From Pseudomonadota bacterium (GTDB lineage Bacteria > Pseudomonadota > Gammaproteobacteria > Burkholderiales > Sulfuricellaceae): DNA of 42,583 nt. The stretch covers positions 1 through 42,583 of the forward strand of contig JAJYUW010000006.1 in NCBI GenBank assembly GCA_021792335.1, in the 5' to 3' direction. The notes beneath the pieces are model-generated. The model saw nothing but the letters and a program-made list of their open reading frames with translations, had not been told where the DNA came from and made no database searches. The position numbers and the translations under genes are program-made. How positions within the stretch are numbered: the stretch's first letter is position 1; each line of letters begins with the position of its first letter. Below, piece after piece: positions 25,860 to 34,164 of this stretch.

Positions 25860-26986
25860 TGGAATCGGGCAAGCGCAGGATACTGCATCTTTTTGTCACC
25901 CTGCCCATGGGCGGCGCGGAAAACCTGCTGCTCAGCACGTTAAGGCGTCTGAACCCCGAGCGTTTTTCGTCCACGGTATGCTGCATCGGCGAGCGCGGGG
26001 CTGTTGGCGACCAGGTCACGGCCATGGGCGTGCCGCTGGTGGAACTGCACCTGCTAGACAAAGGCGGATTCGACCGGCGCATCGTGCCGGCCTTGGTTGA
26101 CCTTATCCGGCGCGAAAGGATAGATCTGGTGCACAGCCACCTCTATCACGGCAATTTCTACGGGCGCCTGGCGGCAAAGCGGGCCGGTGTGCCGGCAGTG
26201 GCTTCTTTCCACAACACCTATAGCCACCCCAAGCTGCACCGCCGTCTCATCAACTGGTACCTGGCTCGCCACCACACAGCAGCCATTATTGCCGGGTCTG
26301 AGGAAATCAGGCGGGACGTGATCCGTTATGACCATGTGCCGGATTCCCTGGTTGAACTGATCCCCAACTCGGTGGATCTCGCCCGCTCCGAATCGACGCT
26401 ATCGAAAGTGCGGGCACGAAAAAACCTCGCTTTGCCGGAAAATGCTCTGGTGCTGGGAACGGTCGGGCGCCTGGAAGAACAGAAAGGGCATCGCCATCTT
26501 ATCGAGGCACTCGGCTTGATCAACCGGCGCGGAGTGAATGCCTGCCTGCTGCTCATAGGGGATGGGCGCGAGCGCCTGGCGTTGAAGGAATTGACTGAAC
26601 AGCTTGGCCTCGCGGAACGCGTCCTGTTCCTCGGCACCCGCAGCGACCTGGGCGACCTGTTCCGTGCGATGGATCTGTTTGTCATGCCATCGCTGTGGGA
26701 GGGGCTGTCCCTGGCCATGCTGTCGGCGATGGCGGCAGGCCTGCCGGTGGTGGCCACTGCCGTGGGAGGCGTCGGCCAAGTACTGGGGGACGACGAATAT
26801 GGCTACACGGTATCCCCCGGGAACGCCGAGGCGCTGGCATCCGTAATCCAGAACGCGCTTGCTGACTGGGAGAACGCTTTGCGAAAAGCGGCAAAAGGCG
26901 CGAAGCATGTGCGTGTACACTATAGCGATGTAGCCATGGCACGGCATCTGGAAGACGTATATGACCGTGTTTTAACTGGTCTTTGA
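25859..26986 (+). CDS. Glycosyltransferase family 4
   Basis: A 375-residue GT4. The GTG at 25859 overlaps the epimerase stop by one base (TAGTG), which is preferred to a longer in-frame start at 25823. The N-domain has ILHLFVTLPMGGAENLLLST and LVHSHLYHGNFYGRLAAK. The C-domain has LGTVGRLEEQKGHRHLIEAL, LLIGDGRERLAL and FVMPSLWEGLSLAMLSAMA, with the donor glutamate in WEGL. It belongs to the plus-strand surface-glycan operon. Donor and acceptor are not predictable. Confidence 0.88.
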   Translation: MESGKRRILHLFVTLPMGGAENLLLSTLRRLNPERFSSTVCCIGERGAVGDQVTAMGVPLVELHLLDKGGFDRRIVPALVDLIRRERIDLVHSHLYHGNFYGRLAAKRAGVPAVASFHNTYSHPKLHRRLINWYLARHHTAAIIAGSEEIRRDVIRYDHVPDSLVELIPNSVDLARSESTLSKVRARKNLALPENALVLGTVGRLEEQKGHRHLIEALGLINRRGVNACLLLIGDGRERLALKELTEQLGLAERVLFLGTRSDLGDLFRAMDLFVMPSLWEGLSLAMLSAMAAGLPVVATAVGGVGQVLGDDEYGYTVSPGNAEALASVIQNALADWENALRKAAKGAKHVRVHYSDVAMARHLEDVYDRVLTGL

Positions 26987-27021
26987 ATCTCGGCCCGCAC
27001 CGCACTTTTCCCCTTTATTTC

Positions 27022-28188
27022 ATGACAACTTCGGCAAAAGACAAAAAACGCATCGGCATCCTGGTCGACTCCCTGATCGGCGGCGGCGCCGAGCGAGTCG
27101 CGCTCAATTTTGCGCAAAAATTCACGGAACTTGGCCATGACGTGCACATCTTCATCGTCCGGAACGAGATCGAGCACGATACTGGCGGCCACTCCATTCA
27201 TCCCCTGTCCGACAACGGCGTGCTGGCGAAATCCCGCGCCCTCAACAAACTGCTGCTGGCGCGCCGTTTGCGGGAAATCGTCACCGCCATCGAGGCAGAC
27301 GGCAAGCGCTTCGATTTCTTCATATCCAACGCCGAGGAAATGGACCGCCTGTCGGGCATTGCCCGCCTGCCCAACGTATTCATCCGCTACCGCAACTCCA
27401 TGATGCACTTCCTGGGATGCAAGATCGGCGACAAGACCGGCATCAAGCGCGCCATCCGCCGCTTCCGCTGGCTGCACAAGTTCCGGCGCATCTACAGCGG
27501 GCGTCACATCATCGCCATCACCGAGGCGATGAAACGGGAGTTGCTGGAAGAGGTCGGCCTGCGTCCGGCTTCCATAACCGTCATATACAACCCATTCGAC
27601 TTCGACGAACTGCGCCGCCTGGCCGAGAAACCGGCGCCGGTTCCGCAAGAGCCTTATATCGTCTACCCGGCCCGGATCAGCGGCCGCAAAAATCAGGAAC
27701 TTCTCATACGCGCCTGGCTGGAAGCGGATATCCCGCACAAGCTCGTGCTGGTCGGAGGCACCACGGCCGAAAAGGAGGAGCATTATCTAAACCACCTGAA
27801 GGCGCTGGTACAAGAACTGGGGGTGGAAGACCGCGTCATTTTCACCGGCTTCCAGAAGAACCCCTACCCGTGGGTGAAGCACGCGGCACTTTTTGTCATG
27901 TCGTCCGAAAGCGAGGGGCTGCCCACAGTGCTCATCGAATCCCTCATCCTCGGAACACCCGCGGTGAGCACCGACTGCCCCACCGGACCGAGCGAAATTC
28001 TTACCGGAAAATTTGCCGGCTTCCTCTCTCCGGTCGGAGACGTGTCGGCGCTGGCAAGCAATATCCGAAAAGCACTGGAACAATACCCTGACATCGACGA
28101 CGAATTTTTGTCGCAGTTCCGAAACGACTATGCTATCCGGCGCTATCTGGAGCACATTGAGAAAGTAACGCAAGGCGCCACTCCATAA
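27022..28188 (+). CDS. Glycosyltransferase family 4
   Basis: A 388-residue GT4, last gene of the plus-strand operon. The N-domain has IGILVDSLIGGGAERVALNF. The linker has VIYNPFDFDEL. The C-domain has IVYPARISGRKNQELLIRAW, LVLVGGTTAEKEEHYLNHL and FVMSSESEGLPTVLIESLILGTPAVSTDCPTGPSEIL, typical of the N-acetylhexosamine-using RfaB/PglJ-like group. The ATG at 27022 lacks a clear ribosome-binding site. A TTG at 26983 overlapping the previous stop is an alternative. It converges with the sialyltransferase-like gene across 34 bases. Confidence 0.87.
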   Translation: MTTSAKDKKRIGILVDSLIGGGAERVALNFAQKFTELGHDVHIFIVRNEIEHDTGGHSIHPLSDNGVLAKSRALNKLLLARRLREIVTAIEADGKRFDFFISNAEEMDRLSGIARLPNVFIRYRNSMMHFLGCKIGDKTGIKRAIRRFRWLHKFRRIYSGRHIIAITEAMKRELLEEVGLRPASITVIYNPFDFDELRRLAEKPAPVPQEPYIVYPARISGRKNQELLIRAWLEADIPHKLVLVGGTTAEKEEHYLNHLKALVQELGVEDRVIFTGFQKNPYPWVKHAALFVMSSESEGLPTVLIESLILGTPAVSTDCPTGPSEILTGKFAGFLSPVGDVSALASNIRKALEQYPDIDDEFLSQFRNDYAIRRYLEHIEKVTQGATP

Positions 28189-28222
28189 TCTGGACTAGCG
28201 ACGATAACGGAAAATGCCTGTG

Positions 28223-29131
28223 TCACTCAGGCGATGCGAAATATGCTTTGAAGCGCGGATAAAGCGCCGAGGTCTCCTTGGCAACACTCAAGGCAACCCC
28301 CCGCGGCTGCAAGACAAGCCGGTCGAAGATGTCGAGAATCGCGCTGATGGTCACCTCGCCATGCGCAGGATTGTTGGTTTTGTGGATGGCCCCTGACTGA
28401 TATTCGGGGGGGATACACAGATTGGGCGGGGCAAGGAATTCATCAGCCCTGAAAAAATAATTCGTATTGTTCAGGTCCACCCCGCACAGAACGATGTTTT
28501 TGTAGCCCGCCCGGACGGCCAGGTTGATGGCAAAGAACAAGGTGGCTCTTTTTTTCGGAATCGCCCAGTGGCGCCTCCCCGTGAAGACACCGGCACGACT
28601 CAGGCTGATCACGGAGCGGGTGAAATCCTGCAGAGTGTCCCCGGGAATTTCAGCGTCCCAAACAAGATGGATGGCTTCTTTTATATGGCCTGGGAGCGCA
28701 CTGACAGCGTCATTTATTGTGCTCTTGTCAAACCTCTCCGCATCCTTCAAATAAATGCACGATTTTGACGCAAGGTCCGTTCGTGCCACAAGATTCTTCG
28801 TGATGCATGCCAAATCCCAATCGTATTTGGTGAGTTCGAAGATGTAATGCGTCGGTACGAACGGGTGCAGTATCCAATAGTTGAATCCCAGGGAATCATG
28901 ATCAGCAATCGTTTGCCATTCCTCGCTCGTATAAGTGAGCACAGAAGAGCCACTGCCTAGAATAAACAGCGTGTCCGAGGATTTTTTGTGGCGCAGCGGG
29001 TTGAAATCCAAGCGTGGGAGGCGCTGCTCATGAACAACCGAATCAAGTTTCCGGTACGAGCGCAGGGATTTATTCAGAAATCGAACCCACGGCGGCAACA
29101 GCATACGCCGCGCTGTTTTTACGAATATCAT
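28223..29131 (-). CDS. Sialyltransferase-like (GT42/MptE-like fold) protein
   Basis: A 302-residue protein, last in the ulosonic-acid operon. A Rossmann-like opening SSDTLFILGSGSSVLTY (about residue 51) and the later ATLFFAINLAVRAGYKNIVLCGVDLNNTNYFF recall the NGPSL and AIxLGYKxIYLxGID motifs of GT42 CMP-sialic acid transferases and related MptE/DUF115 proteins. It has no signal peptide or membrane helix; a basic N-terminus could bind membrane. By position it is the natural candidate to use the CMP-sugar made by the operon. This is a fold-level guess, not a confident family hit. The ATG at 29131 follows the SDR stop by 22 bases. Confidence 0.6.
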   Translation of the reverse strand: MIFVKTARRMLLPPWVRFLNKSLRSYRKLDSVVHEQRLPRLDFNPLRHKKSSDTLFILGSGSSVLTYTSEEWQTIADHDSLGFNYWILHPFVPTHYIFELTKYDWDLACITKNLVARTDLASKSCIYLKDAERFDKSTINDAVSALPGHIKEAIHLVWDAEIPGDTLQDFTRSVISLSRAGVFTGRRHWAIPKKRATLFFAINLAVRAGYKNIVLCGVDLNNTNYFFRADEFLAPPNLCIPPEYQSGAIHKTNNPAHGEVTISAILDIFDRLVLQPRGVALSVAKETSALYPRFKAYFASPE

Positions 29132-29153
29132 GTGAGAGCGTTTGCGGGGCGAC

Positions 29154-29981
29154 CTACCAGGCGCTTCTGCCGCCGTCTGCTGCCAGCACCGCACCATTCA
29201 CATAGCTGGACGCCGCGCTGAGCAGAAACAGCAACGTGCCCTGATACTCGTCCGGCCTGGCTAGGCGGCCCATGGGAATGCGGCTGGAAACTTCCTGGAG
29301 GAAAGCCGGATTCTGGTTATTTTCCACCCCGCCCGGGCACAGCGCGTTGCAGCGTACGCTACGGTCAGCCCAGTAGGTTGCCAGATAGCGTGTGAGACCG
29401 ATCAGGCCGGTCTTGACCACGGAGTAGGTGACCGGCTTCACCGGCTGCTGGTCATCCGGGAGGCCGGTCTTGCGATACAGGCGCTGGTCCGGGGCGATCA
29501 GGCCCAAGTCCGATGAAATGTTGACGATGCTGCCGCCTTGCGGGTTGCGGCTGATTGCCGTGCCGTAATGTTTGGCGCAGAGGAAAGCGCCAGTCAGGCC
29601 AACCGCCACGTCGGCCTGCCACACTTCCAGAGGAAAGTTCTCCAGCCGGGAAAATTTCTTGCTGCCGTCCCCTTCCACCTTGGGATTGTTCGCTGCGTTA
29701 TTGACCAGGCCGTCGATGCGGCCGTGCCGTGCCAGAATCGCAGCACAGTTCGCCTCGATTTCCGCCTCCTGGGTGATATCCACCGCCCAGCCGCTGGCCG
29801 GGACACCGTATTGGGCAGCCAGGTCGGCGGCCATTTGCGCCACGGGTTGGGCATGGAGATCCAGCAACACCGGCGTGCCGCCCGCCCGCGCCACCGCTTC
29901 GGCATGCTGGCGGCCAAGCAGGCCGGCCGCCCCGGTGATGACGACCACTTGAGACTTCAATGAGAACAGGGCATCGTTCAT
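29154..29981 (-). CDS. Short-chain dehydrogenase/reductase (operon gene 7)
   Basis: A 275-residue classical SDR. The cofactor motif is VVITGAAGLLGRQHA (about residues 11-25). LVNNAANNP, NISSDLGLI and the catalytic Y-x-x-x-K in TYSVVKTGLIGLTRYLA are visible, as is the C-terminal VLAADGGRSAW. It resembles the oxidoreductases encoded with neuB-type genes, such as PtmA of Campylobacter flagellin glycosylation loci. It starts 16 bases after the second SDR. The substrate is unknown; a sugar or ulosonic acid oxidation or reduction is inferred from the cluster. Confidence 0.85.
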   Translation of the reverse strand: MNDALFSLKSQVVVITGAAGLLGRQHAEAVARAGGTPVLLDLHAQPVAQMAADLAAQYGVPASGWAVDITQEAEIEANCAAILARHGRIDGLVNNAANNPKVEGDGSKKFSRLENFPLEVWQADVAVGLTGAFLCAKHYGTAISRNPQGGSIVNISSDLGLIAPDQRLYRKTGLPDDQQPVKPVTYSVVKTGLIGLTRYLATYWADRSVRCNALCPGGVENNQNPAFLQEVSSRIPMGRLARPDEYQGTLLFLLSAASSYVNGAVLAADGGRSAW

Positions 29982-29997
29982 TTGGGTAATATCTCCT

Positions 29998-30771
29998 TCA
30001 AAACAGACTGACAGTCTGCCCACCATCCACCACCAGGCAGGCACCGGTGATAAAACTGGCGCGGGCGGAACAGAGGAAGACAGCCGCATCGGCCATTTCC
30101 TCTGGCGTGCCGAATCGCCGCATGGGAACAGTGGCCTCGATCAACGCGTCCACGCGCCCGGCATCCGATCGTATCTTTGCGTCCCAACTGCCGCCCGGAA
30201 AATAGACATTGCCGGGGGCAAGGCAGTTGACCCGCACCCGCGGCGCAAGTTTGCGGGCCAGTTGCTTGGATAGGGCGACCAAAGCGGTCTTGGCCACCGA
30301 GTAATCGGTCGGGGCGCCGATCGCCTCCAGGCCCGCAATTGAGGAAACGAACAACAGGCAGCCCTGGCTTTCTTCCAGCAGGGGCAAGGTGGCGCGGGCT
30401 GTCTGCTCAGCCGTGGCGAAGTTGGAGCGCCAGGTTTGTGCAAAGCGGTCTGCGTCCGGCATGGCATCCGGTACGCTGCGGCCATCGCCCACGTTGGCGA
30501 TGGCAATATCCAGACCGTCCCAGGCGGTCTGAAGCCGGTTCAGAATACCGGGCCAGGCATCCGCATCGGAACAATCACAGGGAAGGGCCAGCACCCGGTT
30601 CTGGCCATGCTGCGCAGCAAGACGTTCTGCCGTTTCCAGCAGGGGCCCGGCCGAGCGTGCCAGTATGGCGACCCGCGCACCCTCCCGGAGAAACCCCTCG
30701 GCAATGGCAAGGCCGATGCCGCGCGAAGCACCCGTGATCAGGACGCGCTTGTCAGTAAGATCGAGGTTCAA
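29998..30771 (-). CDS. Short-chain dehydrogenase/reductase (operon gene 6)
   Basis: A 257-residue classical SDR. VLITGASRGIGLAIAEGFL binds the cofactor. IAIANVGDG, FVSSIAGLEAIG and the catalytic DYSVAKTALVALSK follow, and CLVVDGGQTVSLF ends the protein. It is distinct in sequence from the neighbouring SDR at 29154, so the pair is not a recent duplication. It lies 51 bases downstream of the TIM-barrel gene. Two dehydrogenases in sequence suggest an oxidation/reduction epimerisation, but this is inference. Confidence 0.85.
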   Translation of the reverse strand: MNLDLTDKRVLITGASRGIGLAIAEGFLREGARVAILARSAGPLLETAERLAAQHGQNRVLALPCDCSDADAWPGILNRLQTAWDGLDIAIANVGDGRSVPDAMPDADRFAQTWRSNFATAEQTARATLPLLEESQGCLLFVSSIAGLEAIGAPTDYSVAKTALVALSKQLARKLAPRVRVNCLAPGNVYFPGGSWDAKIRSDAGRVDALIEATVPMRRFGTPEEMADAAVFLCSARASFITGACLVVDGGQTVSLF

Positions 30772-30822
30772 TGTTTATGCTCTCGATAATCAGGCGGGTT
30801 GACCATTGGTATGCCGTATCGT

Positions 30823-31668
30823 TTATTTCAAATAACGCTGGCGAACCCACTCCAACTGCTGGCGAAACACCGCGACTCCCTCATCATCGCGATAAACCTG
30901 CATGATGAAAGGACCCTTGTAGTCGAAGGGGCGCAGGGCTTCAAAGAACCGATCGAATTGCGTATTTCCGCTCCCCAGCACGACCGAGCCGCCACCGAGC
31001 ACGCGGTCCTTGATGTGGATGTCCGTGATGCGGCCACCATAGCAGGCCAGTTCTTCGGCGGGATCGAAGCCCAGTGCCGCGCTGTTGCCGGTATCGTAGT
31101 TTACCGTCACGCGGCGCGAATCAAAACGGGCAAGCAGCGCTGCGAAGGACTGCGGAGCCAAATCCGTTTCCAGCGACAGGTTGATGGCGGCCGCCTCGGC
31201 CTCGGCCAGCAGCGGCTGCATGGCCGACACGAAGCGATCCTGCGCGGCCTGGTCGCGCATCGAGGATTGATCGACACAGGGGATGACAACATCCGTCAGC
31301 CCCAGCCGTTTCCCGTGAGCCAGCAAGCGCCTGAGAACCCCCTGACTGTGGGCGGCAATCTTTTCGTCAGGGTGGTGCAGCGGCGCTTCCATGAAATAGT
31401 CGGCGCAGACGGTATGTACCTTCACGCCCGTTTCCGCGCTCACGCGCAGGATTTCGTCGGGGCCCTCCGGTCTCAGCAGCGGGTTGGCTTCAGCATCGTT
31501 GAAGTCCAGGATGAACTCGATACACTGCAAGCCCAGTTCCGCCGCCCGTGGAAATTCGTCCTGCCAGTATCCGACAGGGTGTGCCTGATAGCGGCCCTGA
31601 TACTTGGGCAATAACCGGCCTTGCATGACGCCGATGGGGTTGCGATATGCTCCGATGCCTTGGCTCAT
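30823..31668 (-). CDS. TIM-barrel sugar phosphate isomerase/epimerase family protein
   Basis: A 281-residue AP-endonuclease-2-like (xylose isomerase-like) TIM barrel. The opening IGVMQGRLLPKYQGRYQ and EFPRAAELGLQCIEFILDF are typical. Likely metal-site residues lie in CVDQSS, LSLETDL, VNYDTGNSAALG and ITDIHIKDRV (conserved E, D, H). The ATG at 31668 overlaps the SIS gene stop (ATGA). Members isomerise or epimerise keto/aldo sugars or their phosphates. The specific substrate is unknown. Confidence 0.85.
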   Translation of the reverse strand: MSQGIGAYRNPIGVMQGRLLPKYQGRYQAHPVGYWQDEFPRAAELGLQCIEFILDFNDAEANPLLRPEGPDEILRVSAETGVKVHTVCADYFMEAPLHHPDEKIAAHSQGVLRRLLAHGKRLGLTDVVIPCVDQSSMRDQAAQDRFVSAMQPLLAEAEAAAINLSLETDLAPQSFAALLARFDSRRVTVNYDTGNSAALGFDPAEELACYGGRITDIHIKDRVLGGGSVVLGSGNTQFDRFFEALRPFDYKGPFIMQVYRDDEGVAVFRQQLEWVRQRYLK

Positions 31669-32249
31669 GAAGCCTCCCGGCCAAAATAGATGCTCTCCAC
31701 CAATCCGCAAAGAATATGCCCAAGCAGGATGTGCCCCTCCTGTATACGTTCAGTACGGCCGGAGGGCACGTGCAGGCAAGGGCAAACCGCTGCGAGACGG
31801 CCGCCGCTCTCGCCGGTGAAGCCCATGGTTCGGATGGACAACTCCTGCGCCACTTCCACGGCAGCCAGGATGTTGGGGCTGTTTCCGCTGGTCGTGAAAG
31901 GAATGAACACGTCATGGGGTCCCGCCATGGCCCGTAATTCGCGGGCGAACACCTGGTCGTAACCGTAATCGTTGCCGATGGCACTCATGGAAGAACTGTT
32001 GGTGGCCAAGGCAATGGACGGCAGCGGGGCGCGGTCGAACTGGAGGCGGGAGACGAATTCCGCCGCCAGGTGCTGCGCATCGGCAAAGCTGCCGCCATTG
32101 CCGGCGAACAGTATCTTGCCGCCATTGCGCAGCGCATCGAGGCACCATTCGGACAGTTCGGCAATCTGTGCGTGCAACGCGGTATCAAGCAACAAAGCCT
32201 GATGCACAGCGAGGGCATTCTGCAAATCGGTTTGTATCTGCTGTTTCAC
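31665..32249 (-). CDS. SIS domain protein, GmhA-like phosphoheptose isomerase
   Basis: A 194-residue SIS protein closely resembling GmhA, which converts sedoheptulose-7-phosphate to D-glycero-D-manno-heptose-7-phosphate. ILFAGNGGSFADAQHLAAEFVSR (GNGGSxADAQH), TNSSSMSAIGNDYGYDQVFARE and FTTSGNSPNILAA are family motifs. The GTG at 32249 has GGGAG 6 bases upstream. An ATG at 32285, overlapping the aminotransferase stop (ATGA), would add 12 residues. A GmhA paralogue inside a neuB-type operon suggests a heptose-like or ketose phosphate precursor; alternatively it simply supplies core heptose. Confidence 0.87.
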   Translation of the reverse strand: MKQQIQTDLQNALAVHQALLLDTALHAQIAELSEWCLDALRNGGKILFAGNGGSFADAQHLAAEFVSRLQFDRAPLPSIALATNSSSMSAIGNDYGYDQVFARELRAMAGPHDVFIPFTTSGNSPNILAAVEVAQELSIRTMGFTGESGGRLAAVCPCLHVPSGRTERIQEGHILLGHILCGLVESIYFGREAS

Positions 32250-32281
32250 TTGGTCTCCCGGGGCATATGAGTGCCCCAAAA

Positions 32282-33265
32282 TCATTTCTTCTTGAACCGG
32301 TAGGGCGTCGGCGCATCCGAGGAGGATGTCGAATCGACCGCATTCCACGCCTTGATCTGCTGTTCGACATCGACGCCGATGTTCTTCGACCAGCGCGCAA
32401 GAATCGCCTTGAAAGCCGGCCCGACCCGCCCGTCACCTATCGGCAGGCCGTTAAGGTGCGTCACCGGCAACATGCAGAATGGCGTGCCGGTCATAAAGGC
32501 CTCGTCCGCCGTGTAAACATCGTAAGGCTCAATGTTCTTCTCGACCACCGGCATGCCGAGCTGGGTAGCGAGCTCTTCCATGACGTAAGCGCGGGAGATG
32601 CCGCGGAGAATATTGCGCCCCTCGGGAGTGATGACGGCGCCATCCTTGATGATGAAAAAGTTGTCGCCCGTGCCCTCCGCGATGAAACCATCGGGGTCGA
32701 GCAGGAGCGCCCAATTGTCGTCGCCGCTGACATTGGAGGCCTCGATGTTCGCCATCAGGTAATGGATACGGCTGCGGTTCTTGATCTTCGGGTCGAGCAG
32801 GGAACCGGGTATGGCCCGCTGCGAAGTGATGACGGCATTGATGCCGGTGTCGAACAGGTGCCCCATGCCGGCAACCGTCCAGCGCAGAGGAAAGTCTGCA
32901 ATGATGACATTCGGCCCCTTGCGCAACCCCTCGACGCCCTGATAAATACCCAGCGTACCGCGAGAAACATCGATCATCAGACGATGCTCGTCGTCACCCG
33001 AGAACAGAGGATCGTTCGCCTCGATCGTTTCATGGCAGTGCCTCTCCATCTCGTCGATCGTCATTTCCAGCGGGATGTGCAGTATCTTGATGCCCGCATA
33101 AAGCCGCTCGAGGTGCTCGCGCAATTTGAACTGTTTCTTGCCGAACGAACGCGTCATCTCGAACACCATGTCACCGAACATAAGCGCCGAATCATAGACG
33201 GAAATCTTTGCATCAGACTCCGGAACAAGCGCCCCATTCATCCATATCACACGACCGCTAGCCAT
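32282..33265 (-). CDS. Class IV (fold type IV) aminotransferase
   Basis: A 327-residue PLP enzyme of the branched-chain/D-amino-acid aminotransferase and ADC lyase superfamily. ISVYDSALMFGDMVFEMTRSF, FKLREHLERLYAG and the PLP lysine region LLDPKIKNRSRIHYLMANIEA are visible. FIAEGTGDNFFII contains the conserved glutamate, and AFMTGTPFCMLPVT follows. These enzymes normally act on amino or keto acids, not on nucleotide sugars. Its location 12 bases after neuB is therefore notable. Possible roles are supplying an amino acid for glycan decoration or aminating the ulosonic acid keto precursor. Both are inference. Confidence 0.88.
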   Translation of the reverse strand: MASGRVIWMNGALVPESDAKISVYDSALMFGDMVFEMTRSFGKKQFKLREHLERLYAGIKILHIPLEMTIDEMERHCHETIEANDPLFSGDDEHRLMIDVSRGTLGIYQGVEGLRKGPNVIIADFPLRWTVAGMGHLFDTGINAVITSQRAIPGSLLDPKIKNRSRIHYLMANIEASNVSGDDNWALLLDPDGFIAEGTGDNFFIIKDGAVITPEGRNILRGISRAYVMEELATQLGMPVVEKNIEPYDVYTADEAFMTGTPFCMLPVTHLNGLPIGDGRVGPAFKAILARWSKNIGVDVEQQIKAWNAVDSTSSSDAPTPYRFKKK

Positions 33266-33277
33266 CGCCGCCCCCCC

Positions 33278-34135
33278 TCAGTTCCTGAATTCGCTTTCGA
33301 AGGGGATATGGGCGCGCAACTTCTCAGCGATTGGCGCCTCCTTCGGGTTCATTTCAAGACGGCCGTCGCCCATCGCTTTTTCGATCTTGCGCACCGCACC
33401 GACCAGCATGCGGAAGCCTGAGGGCTCCACCGAGGCAGCCTGGTCGGAACCGTACATGGCGCGGTCGAGGGTGATGTGCCGTTCCAGAGAAGTGATGCCG
33501 AGCGCCGCTGCCGCATAGGAAACCGCCAGACCGACCTCGTGTCCGCTGTAGCCGATATCGCAATTGAAGCGCTCTCGCAGGGTCTTGATGCGGTTCAGGT
33601 TGGCATCCTCGTCGTCCATCGGGTAAGTGGAAACGCAGTGCATCAATTCGAAGGGGCAGCCCGCCTCGCGAAAGATAGTGACAGCACGTTCGATATCCGC
33701 CGTTTTACTCATGCCGGTGGAAATGAAGGTGTGCTTCTTCTCTTCCGCCACTTTGCGCAGCAGCGGCTCGTAAACGAGCATGGCGGATGCGATCTTGTTG
33801 TATTTCAGATTGAACTGCCGCAGAAAATCCTGGCTTTCCAGATCCCATGCCGAGGCGAACCATTCGATATCTTTCTCGCGGCAGTAACGGTCTATTTCCC
33901 GGTACTGCTCGATGCCGAATTCCAGGCCCTCCTTCTGCGCCCGCTGTGTCTTGCCCCATGTGCTCTCGCGAGGAGAATCGAGAAATTCCTGGGTATAGAC
34001 GAGATCTATGGTCCGTTTCTGGAACTTGACGGCATCGGCGCCCGCTTCTTTGGCCGCATCGACAAGCTGCCTGGCAATATCGAGGCTGCCATTATGGTTG
34101 ATGCCGATTTCGGCTATGACAAAAATGGCCATCAT
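33278..34135 (-). CDS. NeuB-family ulosonic acid synthase, short form without SAF domain
   Basis: A 285-residue TIM-barrel synthase of the NeuB family, which condenses phosphoenolpyruvate with an aldose (or aldose phosphate) to give a nonulosonic acid. FVIAEIGINHNGSLDIA, AVKFQKR, FASAWDLESQDFL, FISTGMSK, CVSTYPMDD, IGYSGHEVGLA, ERHITLDRAMYGSD and VEPSGF follow the family order. Normal NeuB, LegI and PseI are about 335-350 residues with a C-terminal antifreeze-like (SAF) domain; this one stops right after the barrel. AAGGA precedes the ATG at 34135. The substrate is likely unusual because no NeuC, LegB or PseB gene is nearby. Confidence 0.88.
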   Translation of the reverse strand: MMAIFVIAEIGINHNGSLDIARQLVDAAKEAGADAVKFQKRTIDLVYTQEFLDSPRESTWGKTQRAQKEGLEFGIEQYREIDRYCREKDIEWFASAWDLESQDFLRQFNLKYNKIASAMLVYEPLLRKVAEEKKHTFISTGMSKTADIERAVTIFREAGCPFELMHCVSTYPMDDEDANLNRIKTLRERFNCDIGYSGHEVGLAVSYAAAALGITSLERHITLDRAMYGSDQAASVEPSGFRMLVGAVRKIEKAMGDGRLEMNPKEAPIAEKLRAHIPFESEFRN

Positions 34136-34164
34136 TAATATCCTTCTCTTTTAAGATTTCGGTT

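Noticed and set aside
28215-28231. Short hairpin GCCTG..CAGGC as a terminator between convergent operons
   Set aside because: The stem is only five pairs with no U-tract on either strand; too weak to list as a terminator.
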